Shown in pieces: positions 37,091 through 45,985 of a DNA stretch of 64,000 nt. Origin of the DNA: Desulfobacterales bacterium (GTDB taxonomy: Bacteria; Desulfobacterota; Desulfobacteria; Desulfobacterales; UBA11574); assembly GCA_022340885.1 (NCBI GenBank), contig JAJDND010000020.1:17278-81277 (forward strand), written 5' to 3'. A program made the position numbers and the translations under genes. The notes under the pieces are model-generated. The model was given only the letters and a program-made list of their open reading frames with translations, had not been told where the DNA came from and did no database searches. Each line of letters starts with the position of its first letter. The stretch's first letter is position 1.

Positions 37091-38005
37091 ATGAAACCAA
37101 GACGATCCACACTTTCCGTACCCGGCCACATCGAAAAGATGCTTGTCAAGGCGTGCCGACAGCAGGTGGATGTGGTCATGCTCGATCTGGAAGACAGCGT
37201 TCCTTTGGAAGCCAAGGCATCAGCCCGAAACCGGGTCATTCAGTCCATCCATGAACTTGACTGGCGGGATATTACGATCACTTTTCGAATCAACGGCCTG
37301 GACACCCCTTTTGGCTACCGGGATCTTCTGGAGGTGGTTGAAGGGGCCGGTCCCAAGATCGACGCCGTGGTCGTGCCCAAGGTCGATCATCCCAAAGATA
37401 TCCATTTTGTCAGCCGGATGCTCGACGGTATCGAGGCGTCAATGGGATTTTCACATCGTATCAGCATCGAAGCGATCATCGAAAGCGCAGAGGGTCTTGA
37501 AAAGATAACCCGAATCGCTAAAGCCAGCAGCCGGTTGATCGCCTTGGTATTCGGTATCGTGGATTACTCTGCATCTATCGGCGCCCGTTTGATATCCATT
37601 TCCGGTCATGGCGAAAAAGAAGAAGAAATTTATCCGGGGCACCGCTGGAATTTTGAAATGAGTCGAATCGTCATGGCGGCAAAGGCTCACGGGCTTTTGG
37701 CCATCGATGCGCCTTATGGAAACTTCAAAGATCCGCAAGGACTTCAACGCAGCACGGCCGTGGCATGCGCCCTTGGATACGATGGCAAATGGGCCATTCA
37801 TCCGGATCAGATCGACATCATTCAACAGGCTTTTTCTCCGTCCGAAGAAGATATCGAAAGGGCGGTTAAAGTGCTGGAAGCCCACAAGCAGGCAAAAGAA
37901 AAGGGACTCGGCGCCGTGGCGGTCGAAGGTCGAATGGTGGATCAAGCCACGGTGCGCCTGGCCGAGCAGTTATATGCCCAGGCCAAGTTTCTAAATATGG
38001 TTTAA
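37091..38005 (+). CDS. HpcH/HpaI-family lyase (CitE or malyl/citramalyl-CoA lyase-like)
   Basis: 304-residue TIM-barrel Mg-dependent lyase. N-terminal RRSTLSVPGHIEKML and VVMLDLEDSVPLEAKASAR are the standard CitE/malyl-CoA-lyase opening. Metal ligands are expected in IEAIIESAEGL and FGIVDYSASIG. No citrate-lyase alpha or gamma subunit is near, so a stand-alone (S)-malyl-CoA, citramalyl-CoA or related lyase is more likely than citrate lyase. GCAGGAGG precedes the ATG. With aceK in the same window it hints at C4/C5 acid traffic, but that link is only inference. Confidence 0.82.
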   Translation: MKPRRSTLSVPGHIEKMLVKACRQQVDVVMLDLEDSVPLEAKASARNRVIQSIHELDWRDITITFRINGLDTPFGYRDLLEVVEGAGPKIDAVVVPKVDHPKDIHFVSRMLDGIEASMGFSHRISIEAIIESAEGLEKITRIAKASSRLIALVFGIVDYSASIGARLISISGHGEKEEEIYPGHRWNFEMSRIVMAAKAHGLLAIDAPYGNFKDPQGLQRSTAVACALGYDGKWAIHPDQIDIIQQAFSPSEEDIERAVKVLEAHKQAKEKGLGAVAVEGRMVDQATVRLAEQLYAQAKFLNMV

Positions 38006-38189
38006 CGGTTTTAAGTCCGATGGAAGAGCGAAGACCGCTTCGCTAGTAAGATGGACGAATGAAAACAGACGACGGATGACGGACGACAGATGAAAGCCAA
38101 CCCGTCCTCTGACTTCAGCTTACCCGGCAAGCCCGAAGAGCGAAGACGGGACCCCTGAACTCTGAACACTGAACACTGGCCCGTAGGGC
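38006..38189. repeat. Low-complexity tract between convergent genes
   Basis: Purine-rich on the plus strand behind the lyase gene (GATGGAAGAGCGAAGACC, GACGGATGACGGACGACAG) and pyrimidine-rich towards the minus-strand aminopeptidase, so purine-rich behind both stops. It carries the GAGCGAAGACGGGA and AACTCTGAACACTGAACAC blocks also seen at 9,085-9,150 and 13,910-13,940. Confidence 0.75.
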
Positions 38190-40670
38190 CTACGTCTTCC
38201 TCATCCTGAGATTGATTTCCAATTGCTCCATGCTCATCCTCACCACGGCTTCAAGATGGGGCTTCTTCTGAAGGTATGTATTGAAAAAGGCTTTGACGCC
38301 GTCGGGATCCCGCAGGCCGGACACCGGAACGATTCCGGCGACAACCCGTTCATAGAGGAGTGGGTGAAGACTTTCCAGTGAATCGACGTGCGCCGCGAAC
38401 CACGGCCACATGGCCTTTGTCGCATGGGGGTTGGCACCCGCCGACACCATGGGGATGAATCGGTTCCTGACCGGCACTTCCTTCAATGTGTAATCGAACG
38501 CTTTTCGGATGAGATCCGGGTCCTGAAAACATCCCATGGCGGTCAGAATTTGGATCCGCTCATGTTCACTGCGGCACGATTCAAAGCGCCGAATAAGCCA
38601 ATTCAGGGTATCGGCATCCCCGGCCAGAGCCCCGGCCATGAGCACGCTTTTGAGAATATCCGGATGGATTGCCTCACCTTCGCGCAAAGACTCGAACCGG
38701 ACGGCGGCAAATTCAGCAGCATTATCCGACCCGTATATCACGGCATGCCATAATATTTGATCCCTGAGCAAAGCGATAGCCGCAGGTTCCCCGGATGACG
38801 GTCGCATCCCGATACGAACCAGGGTATTTTCAAGTATGGATTTCCCAATGGCACGAATCGCCTCCCGGCGGGAGTCCTCTACGACCAGATAGGCTCGAAA
38901 AAGGTTGCCGGCCAGGCTGCTTAAAGGGAGATAAGCGTCCTCGTTTTGGTAATTGACCAGAAACGCCAGATACGCTTCGATAGCAGCGCCGCCGTTTTGC
39001 ACCCGGGCGAAAAGGTCATCTTGAAGACCCCATCGATCTTCAGGAGATACCTTTTTATCCGCAACCCACGGACCCAAGGCCGAAAGATCCTCCAGCGCCT
39101 CATACGCCACCCGGTAAAAGCCGGTCTGACCGGCATTGATCTTGTAAGCCACGGTATCGGCGCCCAAATCGACTTGAGCGGATTGATCTTCCATAAGGAT
39201 GGATATGATTTTCTGACCGCCGGTTTCGCCATACGCCAAGATGGTCACCGGAATAAGCCAGGACTGATCGGACGTGTTCTCGAGATAAGTAAACCGTTTT
39301 TGTGTCAATGTCAGAATACGGCCGTCTCGCCGGGCCTGAACCAGGGGATGACCGGGTTGTTCGATCCAGCTTTTCATGAGGGTGATCACCGGTTTTCCGG
39401 ATGTGTGCTCCAGGGCCTCCCAGAGATGGCGGCTGGCGGCATTGGCGTATTCAAACGTCTTCAGATAGTGCTGTAACCCTTTCCTCATGTCTTCGCCCCC
39501 GATGTATTCCCGTACCACCCGTAATATGCTGCTTCCTTTGCTGTAGATGATGGGTGCGGTGCTGGTGTTGATGACCACGTGTTCGCCGCCGGGAATTTCA
39601 ATGGGACTGGTGTCGGTCAGGCCGTCGCGTCTCATGGCCGAAGCGGTTTGACCCAGCAGGAACTGGTCCCAGACCTGCCACTCGGGATGATAATGGTCCA
39701 CTACACCGTAAGCAAAGAACGTGGCAAAGCTTTCATTGAGCCACAGGTATTTCCAGTCGGACGGCGTTACCAGGTTGCCGAACCACTGGTGGGCGATTTC
39801 GTGCGCAATGACATTGCAGATGCTCATCTCACCGGACCTGGACGTTGCCCCGGGGTAGTGAAGGACCAAATTCTCCCTGAAGGTAATGGCGCCCCAGTTT
39901 TCCATGGCGCCGAAGGCAAAATCAGGAACGGCGATCAGATCCATTTTGTCCAGTACATAGGGAATCCCGAAATAGGTTTCACAGAATTGAAGGGCCTTTC
40001 GCCCGAATGCCAGACCGAATTTGTAATACCCTTCTCTTCCCGGCAACGTCACGGACCGGACCCTCGGGTCTGTCTCATCCGATTGGATATGAAACGCCCC
40101 GACGCCGAAAAACAAAAGGTAGGTGGACATGGCCGGCGTGGATTTAAACCGGACGCGTTTCTTGTTTCCGGACAGCGCTTCTTCGGATGCCACCGGGCAG
40201 TTGGACAGGGCTGTAAGATCGGCATCCACGATCATCTCCACATCAAAGACCGCCTTTTCAGACGGATGGTCCATGCAGGGAAAGGCCCGGCGTGCATCGC
40301 TTTCCTGAAACTGGGTCACCGCAATGGAATGAATTTTGTCATTGCCTTTAAATATACTGCGGTAAAACCCGGCCATCTTTTCGTTGATCCATCCCTGGTA
40401 TTCGATAATCAAATGGAACACGCCGTGCAGTGTCCCGGGAAGATCGATTCTCAAACTTTCTTTTTTGGGGTCGACCTGAAATGAACATAAAATATGATTA
40501 TCGCTTGTTTTGAGCGCACAGCTCCAGACAGCCAGTTCCAGGATGTTCAGGTAGACATGATTCACCGGCTGCCGGGGTTCGAACTCGATCTCGACGCTTC
40601 CGGAAAAGCAAAAACGTGCGAGATCAGGCTCTATTTGCAGTGTATAACGGACGGGGCGGACTGGGTTCAT
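38190..40670 (-). CDS. M1-family zinc aminopeptidase
   Basis: Gluzincin aminopeptidase removing N-terminal residues from peptides. The start at 40,670 (826 residues) has GGAGGT close upstream; the in-frame ATG at 40,748 falls inside the promoter and was rejected. GAMEN exopeptidase motif at 254-258, zinc motif HEIAH at 290-294 with the third ligand E313 in WLNESFA. The C-terminal ERAP1-like helical domain is present (about 500-826). No signal peptide, so it is cytoplasmic. Closest by length and motifs to the eukaryote-type/TricornF3 group rather than E. coli PepN; that grouping is a guess. Confidence 0.92.
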   Translation of the reverse strand: MNPVRPVRYTLQIEPDLARFCFSGSVEIEFEPRQPVNHVYLNILELAVWSCALKTSDNHILCSFQVDPKKESLRIDLPGTLHGVFHLIIEYQGWINEKMAGFYRSIFKGNDKIHSIAVTQFQESDARRAFPCMDHPSEKAVFDVEMIVDADLTALSNCPVASEEALSGNKKRVRFKSTPAMSTYLLFFGVGAFHIQSDETDPRVRSVTLPGREGYYKFGLAFGRKALQFCETYFGIPYVLDKMDLIAVPDFAFGAMENWGAITFRENLVLHYPGATSRSGEMSICNVIAHEIAHQWFGNLVTPSDWKYLWLNESFATFFAYGVVDHYHPEWQVWDQFLLGQTASAMRRDGLTDTSPIEIPGGEHVVINTSTAPIIYSKGSSILRVVREYIGGEDMRKGLQHYLKTFEYANAASRHLWEALEHTSGKPVITLMKSWIEQPGHPLVQARRDGRILTLTQKRFTYLENTSDQSWLIPVTILAYGETGGQKIISILMEDQSAQVDLGADTVAYKINAGQTGFYRVAYEALEDLSALGPWVADKKVSPEDRWGLQDDLFARVQNGGAAIEAYLAFLVNYQNEDAYLPLSSLAGNLFRAYLVVEDSRREAIRAIGKSILENTLVRIGMRPSSGEPAAIALLRDQILWHAVIYGSDNAAEFAAVRFESLREGEAIHPDILKSVLMAGALAGDADTLNWLIRRFESCRSEHERIQILTAMGCFQDPDLIRKAFDYTLKEVPVRNRFIPMVSAGANPHATKAMWPWFAAHVDSLESLHPLLYERVVAGIVPVSGLRDPDGVKAFFNTYLQKKPHLEAVVRMSMEQLEINLRMRKT

Positions 40671-40719
40671 AGTACCTCCGAAATTAGAAAGTGATGCAGG
40701 AAGGAAATACTTTAAGATA

Positions 40720-40748
40720 AGATTATTCGGGAGCGAAATTTGAGTCAA
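40720..40748 (-). promoter_or_regulatory. Promoter of the M1 aminopeptidase gene
   Basis: On the minus strand TTGACT (40,743-40,748), exactly 17 bp, TAATCT (40,720-40,725). Good sigma-70 match, giving a short leader of about 40 bases before the ribosome-binding site, and supporting the start at 40,670. Confidence 0.6.
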
Positions 40749-40771
40749 TTGAAAAAATTATGAACGCGGTG

Positions 40772-41167
40772 TCATCGCTTTTTTCGACGATGCCGGTTTT
40801 TTTCGAATGCCCCCTCTATGGCATGTTTCAAAACCTCGATGTTGGCCGGCTTACATAGATGGCCGTCAAATCCCGCCGATTTAAGCTGATCCGAAGCCAC
40901 ATCCGCAAGATAGCCTGAAAACGCATAAATTACCGCTGTTCCATTTATTTTTCTGATTTGTCTGCATAATTGCGTACCGTCCATGTCCGGCATGGACAAA
41001 TCGGTTATGATCAACGGGAACGCTTCCTTTTGGAATATCTCCAAAGCCTCATCGCCGTTTTCGGCAAGTTCGACATCATAGCCCAACCTCATCAATATGT
41101 CTTTCATCGACTCTCTTTGAAATTTCTCATCATCTACAAACAGAATCCTTCCCGAACCTGCGGCCAT
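40772..41167 (-). CDS. Single-domain response regulator (receiver only)
   Basis: Receiver-domain protein of 131 residues from the ATG at 41,167 (AAGG upstream; a GTG at 41,194 would add nine residues). Acid pocket in LFVDDEKFQRESM, phosphoacceptor aspartate in IITDLSMPDMDG, the conserved serine in YAFSG and lysine in LCKPANIE. No output domain; it probably works by protein contact, as CheY or Spo0F do. C terminus is strongly basic (KNRHRRKKR). No kinase gene is adjacent; its partner is unknown. Confidence 0.88.
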   Translation of the reverse strand: MAAGSGRILFVDDEKFQRESMKDILMRLGYDVELAENGDEALEIFQKEAFPLIITDLSMPDMDGTQLCRQIRKINGTAVIYAFSGYLADVASDQLKSAGFDGHLCKPANIEVLKHAIEGAFEKNRHRRKKR

Positions 41168-41194
41168 TTCAGATGTCCTTGTCACGAGATGCAC

Positions 41195-41705
41195 AGACGC
41201 GTATTCACTCAGGAGTCGCGCTGCCTTGTTTTACCGTTTCGGCTGTCATTCACCTTTCTGGTTTGCATAACTATGTATCAGCTCGACCCCCATGTCCCAA
41301 CAAAGCGCGACAAATATTATCCATACCACGCTCCATAACATGATAAAAGTATAAAATGGGTAGAAATGAATGAACACGCTAAACATACCGAAATAAAACA
41401 ATATTTTCATAATTTATTACCGCCTCAAACAACTTCGACTTGCAAAGAGATTTGCCCGCTTTGGCAAACTATAACGATTATCGGTCAAACATCAGTAAAA
41501 GTTAAGTTCAATACGAAACATGCCGATATTATTAGAGCCGAAGGTATATTCAATGTTAAAAAAAATGCCGAACACCTGCTGTTGCATTTTCTGATTTCAA
41601 TACTTTTTCTTTCAATAGCTTGAAACATATGATATTTTAGACTAATTCGATCCATACGATAATTTTCGGAATACCATAATATTCTTATGATAAGGTTGCC
41701 GGTCA
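41195..41705. other. AT-rich intergenic region without a recognised gene
   Basis: About 510 bp between divergent genes. Two frames of 85 and 96 codons on opposite strands overlap each other here, lack ribosome-binding sites and have no recognisable protein pattern. I see no clear repeat or RNA structure. Confidence 0.5.
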
Positions 41706-41813
41706 ATGAAGAGAGCATTTGAACAGGAAAAAGACAACATGCAAACTTCGGAAATAACACTTTCAAAAGATCCATTGACCGATTTTGAAAAGCTCATCGA
41801 AAGACAAAGTTAA
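41706..41813 (+). CDS. Possible 35-residue small protein
   Basis: ATG at 41,706 with AAGG ten bases upstream, ending 14 bases before the SH3-protein gene. The product is hydrophilic with an amphipathic look (SKDPLTDFEKLIERQ). Spacing to the next gene suggests translational coupling. I do not recognise it; it could be chance. Confidence 0.3.
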   Translation: MKRAFEQEKDNMQTSEITLSKDPLTDFEKLIERQS

Positions 41814-41827
41814 CATAAGGTGATATT

Positions 41828-42559
41828 ATGACTCGGATGCCAGCCGGAAAAACCCTTTGGATAATCCTTTACACAACGGTTTGCATTTTGGCCGCTCTGA
41901 TTGTTTCGGCTCATGCCGATACGCGATATGTTTCCGATATGCTCATTATTTCTGTCAGGGATGCCCAGCGCCATGATGCCAATGTATTGGGATATATTAA
42001 AACACCGACGGCGGTGGACGTCCTTGGAGAACAAGGAGATTATTTAAAGATAAAGACGAAAGACGGTCTCGAAGGGTGGGTTTTGGCAAAATATATTGTT
42101 ACCGAAAAACCCAAGGCCCTGATCATCGAAGATTTGAAAAATCAAATCGAAGAATTAACCAAAGAGGTCGATACAGCCGAACCCAAGCAAAATACGCTAT
42201 CGGACGCATCATCCGAAACAACGGGGAATGATGAAAAAAAAATCAGGGAGCTGAAAGAGGCCGTCGATAAAAATCAAAAGCTTGCCGACAAAGCCGGGCG
42301 TGACTTTGCAGCTCTGGATAAAAAGTACAAAACACTTCTTTTGCATTCGGGGAATACGGATCAATTGCTTAAGGAAATGAACCGGTTGAAAAAAACAAAC
42401 ACCCAATTGAATGCAGAAATCACGACCCTTAGAAAAAATACCGGCAACCCATTGAAATCGAGAAAAGTTCAATTGTTCATTGCGGGCGCAGGGGTCCTGC
42501 TTATCGGAATAATTCTCGGAGGCTCTGCAAAGAAAAAGAAGAGATACAAACTGACTTGA
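41828..42559 (+). CDS. SH3-domain, C-terminally anchored periplasmic protein (YgiM/TIGR04211-like)
   Basis: 243 residues. Signal peptide at about 8-30 ending AHA; SH3b domain about 31-92 (RYVSDMLIISVRDAQR, then GYIKTPTAVDVLGEQGDYLKIKT and EGWVLAKYI); coiled coil about 95-207; one membrane helix (VQLFIAGAGVLLIGIILGG) followed by KKKKR at the C terminus. This order matches the YgiM-like family of unknown role, thought to sit in the periplasm tied to the inner membrane. AAGGTG precedes the ATG. Convergent with the HD-GYP gene. Confidence 0.85.
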   Translation: MTRMPAGKTLWIILYTTVCILAALIVSAHADTRYVSDMLIISVRDAQRHDANVLGYIKTPTAVDVLGEQGDYLKIKTKDGLEGWVLAKYIVTEKPKALIIEDLKNQIEELTKEVDTAEPKQNTLSDASSETTGNDEKKIRELKEAVDKNQKLADKAGRDFAALDKKYKTLLLHSGNTDQLLKEMNRLKKTNTQLNAEITTLRKNTGNPLKSRKVQLFIAGAGVLLIGIILGGSAKKKKRYKLT

Positions 42560-42638
42560 TTTTCATACACCCTTTACGTTAACATTGGAAAAATAAGTTA
42601 ATCCCTTTTTGCCATGATGTTTATCCAACGTTAAGGTT

Positions 42639-44084
42639 TTAATAAAGAAACTCGGCAGGTTGAATACCATAGGCCGAAGAATCCAGGCTTTTCACAATAT
42701 TTCTTAAAAATGCCCCGGATTCGGGGTCACGTTCATCCAGATCGGCTTCGCCTATCTTTATGTAGCTGTTCTTCCCACCCGGAGCCAACAACATGACGAC
42801 GGGGCGCGCCTTGTCGGTTTTTTTCCCGGCCTCCGTGACCAGCGCCAATTCGCCGGTGTCCAATTCCAGAAATGATCCGACAGGGTAAACCCCCAGCATA
42901 TTGATGAACGCCTTAATGAGGACCGGGTCGAAATCCGTTCCCGAATGGGCCTGCATGTAACCCAGGGCCTGGTTCTGCGTAAGCGCCAACGCACGATAAT
43001 TGCGTGGAGAGGTGATGGCATCGAAGACGTCTGCAATGGTCAAAATCCGGCCGAACAGACTCACGGACTTTTTTCGAGGAATTTGGGGATAGCCCGAAAG
43101 ATCATATTTCATGTGGTGTTCAAAAGGAGGGAGCAGAATTTTCGACTTTAGATCACGGGCAGCCTGTAGTTTGATGATTTGAGCGACACTATAGATGGTA
43201 TGTTTTTTGATTACTTCGAACTCTCTTGCGTTCAGCTTTCGGGGAAGACGGATGATTTCAACAGGAACATCCAGCTTTCCCAAATCGTGAAAAAGCCCGC
43301 ATATGCCCAGCCTGTTGACAGACATCCGGGAGATACCGATGTGCCGCCCCAAGCACATGGAAAGTATGGCAACGTTCACTGAATGGGTGAAGGTGTAGTC
43401 ATCATAATCGCGAATGGTGCTGAGCCCTAAAAGAACCGACTCATCCTCCATAACGAGATCCACCATGTTTTGGATGACACGAAGCGCTTTGCGAACCCCT
43501 ACCTTTTTTTGAGTCGTGATTTTCTCGGCTACTTCTTTTACGGAATTCAACGCATAAAAATAAGATTCTTTGGCTTTTGCTTTCCGAAGGTTTTCGCCAT
43601 CTAAAGCTTCTGTATCGGAAGCCTGTTCCGTCATAATTGTATCTTGCTCACAAACAATTTCCACCCAGGCGCCTCCAAGGGTCTCCAGTTGTTCGTTGAA
43701 CCATTCCAGGGATTCTTTGTGCTGCTCGCTGTCGTTCAACATCCGGCTGAAAGCGACAATCTCCTCCGCCGGAGCCTCCTGGATCGAAGGATAAAAGCAA
43801 AGTCCTTGTAAATCGCGGCTTTCGAAATATTGGATCATATTGCTCATCAGATGGCCGATTTCGCGTCTGTGGATCACCTTTTCGCTCTGTAGAAAAATAT
43901 TCCCTCTGGAAACTCGAACGATTATCTCGTCATCCTCCATCAACATCCGACGGACGACATTTTTGAAATCATCAATGCATTCCATCATCAACGGATTGGT
44001 GACTTGATGGATCTTAACCATGTAAACGAGCCTGTAAAACGTTTTGAGAAAATCATCGGACAATGTTTTTTCTTTCCGGTTCAT
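42639..44084 (-). CDS. HD-GYP domain protein (probable cyclic-di-GMP phosphodiesterase)
   Basis: 481 residues. The N-terminal half (1-215) is a helical region without a known domain. The HD-GYP domain (about 225-400) has H234 in FTHSVNVAIL, the HD pair in GLFHDLGKLD at 266-267, and EHHMKYDLSGYP at 322-333 with the GYP signature. The common HHERxDGSGYP reads HHMKYDLSGYP, so one conserved acidic residue is missing and activity is uncertain. A C-terminal beta-rich part (about 400-481) resembles that of other HD-GYP proteins. The start overlaps the upstream HEAT-repeat gene by four bases; they probably act together. Confidence 0.88.
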   Translation of the reverse strand: MNRKEKTLSDDFLKTFYRLVYMVKIHQVTNPLMMECIDDFKNVVRRMLMEDDEIIVRVSRGNIFLQSEKVIHRREIGHLMSNMIQYFESRDLQGLCFYPSIQEAPAEEIVAFSRMLNDSEQHKESLEWFNEQLETLGGAWVEIVCEQDTIMTEQASDTEALDGENLRKAKAKESYFYALNSVKEVAEKITTQKKVGVRKALRVIQNMVDLVMEDESVLLGLSTIRDYDDYTFTHSVNVAILSMCLGRHIGISRMSVNRLGICGLFHDLGKLDVPVEIIRLPRKLNAREFEVIKKHTIYSVAQIIKLQAARDLKSKILLPPFEHHMKYDLSGYPQIPRKKSVSLFGRILTIADVFDAITSPRNYRALALTQNQALGYMQAHSGTDFDPVLIKAFINMLGVYPVGSFLELDTGELALVTEAGKKTDKARPVVMLLAPGGKNSYIKIGEADLDERDPESGAFLRNIVKSLDSSAYGIQPAEFLY

Positions 44085-45901
44085 TGACGATCCTTTAAGG
44101 CTTTTTGGTATCCAGACCGAATATTGGGATACATACTTTTGGACGCGTTATGAAGAATTTTCCGGGCCTCTTGGGTATTCAGCTCGAATAATGCCAGTGC
44201 AGCGCCCCTTCGTCGCAGGGATCTTTCGGGGTTGAATTTCCATGGCTGACCGAGGAGGACTTGGCGTAAAAATGGAAGGGAACGATGCGTGCCACAACGG
44301 CCTAATGCCCTATAGCAGCTTAATATCTGTTTATCGGTGCGGTAGAGAACTTTGCTCTGTTCGAGAAAATCCAAAATCAACCCCCCGGTATCTTCGGTTC
44401 GATATGCTTCTATGTGGTCCCATACCATTCGACGAATGGGAAGAACAGGGTCGTTGATTAGGGGAAGCAGCTCCTTGACCATATTTTTATTTCTTCGTTT
44501 CAGAGCTTTCAGCGCCTCCAATCGCACCCAGCTCGATGAATGGATTGTCATCTTGATAAGGATCTGGGCAGCCCGCTCACCTTTGATATGCCCGAGAATG
44601 TAAACAAGTTTTTTGACTAAGGCCTCATCCGGCAGATCCAGCAACCGCTCCAGTGGTTGAATATCCTTCATCGCCAAGGATCCTACAATTTCCATAATCT
44701 GGCGTTTCACTGAAGTGGAGATGTTTCCCTGCAACATCGGTCCCAGTGCGGTGACGGCCGACGACGGAAGGTTAATAAGCAATTTTCGAAAAACCGCAAT
44801 TTGATCAGCATACTGTTTATCAAGGCTCGGCAAAACGTCTTCGAGAACACCAAGGACGCTAACATCGGTAATATGGATTAAGAACCGATCCAACAAGGGT
44901 TCAACCCAGGGTCTCTCGGTTTTGCAAGATCGGCACACTTTTTTCAAGTTCTCCAGAAAATCATGAGCAATCCGGAATTCTCCCTGTGCAAGGGTGTTTT
45001 TAAACTCATCCTTTATGAATTCCAGTACAGTCACAAAATCCTCTTTTTCACTTTGATCCATTAGAATCACTTGCAAAACGTCAAGCACATCTTCCGTATT
45101 TTTTTTCGCTTCCTCCTCGGCAACCATTTTTTCGATGTATTGCAACTCTTCCGGCCTCATCTCACATATGATTCTATCCTTATCCGAAAGATTTATGTCC
45201 ACTACCGGGCCTTGATCCGTTGCCGTACCAATCGAATCGTGCATATCGTTATCCATGGATTCCTGACTGTCTGCTTCACCCTGAAACGCAGCGCCTTCGA
45301 CAGCATGATTTCCCGACGCCGATCCCCCATGGTCGATCAAGTTAAAGGTGGAAAAATCTTTTACGGTATCAGCCTTCCACAAAATATCCATAGCCGCGTA
45401 CTGCAAATGCGGGAAATCCTTTTCCCATAATGCAGTGACGAGATCCCCCTTGGGCTCTTCCTGTAAATTCCGATATTGATTGATGATTTTAATAAACTCA
45501 GAGATTTCGATGAGTTCGAGTCCGGCTTGAAATTCCAGCCACTGGATGCCGTCTCTGTAAAGCGGAGATGCCCATTCTCCGGTCTTGGGATCGTCCCGGT
45601 AAACCGGTTCTTCCTCAAAAAGAAGCTGGTTCTTTTCAACATCGAGCCTGAGATCGCTATGTTGTTTTAGAAAAGCATCCATGGAGGATATGACTTTCTG
45701 TAGGGATTCCTTGTAGATGACATGATGCGCCGGATACATGGTATGGTTTTTTGCCGCCATAAACAACAAAACGACTATGGACTTAACATCCTGTATTTTT
45801 TGAGATGTTTGTCCTATGACATTGCCAGTCACGCCTATTTTTGTGGGTTTTGCCGTCATTTGTCGTTTGATATAGGCTTTGCGGCCATTATCCGATATCA
45901 T
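44081..45901 (-). CDS. HEAT-repeat protein partnered with HD-GYP
   Basis: 606 residues, no signal peptide. N-terminal part (about 40-200) has a pattern shared with the N-terminal part of the downstream HD-GYP protein: a helical stretch, VEKNQLLFEEEPVYR-like strands, and a YRDGIQWLEF region. An acidic linker follows (about 205-260). Residues about 340-600 are tandem HEAT-like helical pairs (WVRLEALKALKRRNK, PVLPIRRMVWDHI). Probably a scaffold for protein contact in a cyclic-di-GMP circuit. An ATG at 45,859 is an alternative start; neither has a good ribosome-binding site. Confidence 0.75.
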   Translation of the reverse strand: MISDNGRKAYIKRQMTAKPTKIGVTGNVIGQTSQKIQDVKSIVVLLFMAAKNHTMYPAHHVIYKESLQKVISSMDAFLKQHSDLRLDVEKNQLLFEEEPVYRDDPKTGEWASPLYRDGIQWLEFQAGLELIEISEFIKIINQYRNLQEEPKGDLVTALWEKDFPHLQYAAMDILWKADTVKDFSTFNLIDHGGSASGNHAVEGAAFQGEADSQESMDNDMHDSIGTATDQGPVVDINLSDKDRIICEMRPEELQYIEKMVAEEEAKKNTEDVLDVLQVILMDQSEKEDFVTVLEFIKDEFKNTLAQGEFRIAHDFLENLKKVCRSCKTERPWVEPLLDRFLIHITDVSVLGVLEDVLPSLDKQYADQIAVFRKLLINLPSSAVTALGPMLQGNISTSVKRQIMEIVGSLAMKDIQPLERLLDLPDEALVKKLVYILGHIKGERAAQILIKMTIHSSSWVRLEALKALKRRNKNMVKELLPLINDPVLPIRRMVWDHIEAYRTEDTGGLILDFLEQSKVLYRTDKQILSCYRALGRCGTHRSLPFLRQVLLGQPWKFNPERSLRRRGAALALFELNTQEARKILHNASKSMYPNIRSGYQKALKDRQ

Positions 45902-45985
45902 AAAAAATTACGGTAGGTTTTATCCTTATTATCGGATATAATACATATTATCATTAGCCGATTTTTTTTTGAGGAAAAATAAACA

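Noticed and set aside
41366-41775. Two overlapping frames on opposite strands (85 and 96 codons)
   Set aside because: No ribosome-binding sites, no domain pattern, AT-rich background; only one could be real and neither is supported.
42570-42640. Hairpin TTAACATTGGA/TCCAACGTTAA between convergent genes as a terminator
   Set aside because: Short stem with a mismatch and a 34-base loop, and no T-run directly after it on either strand; too weak to list.
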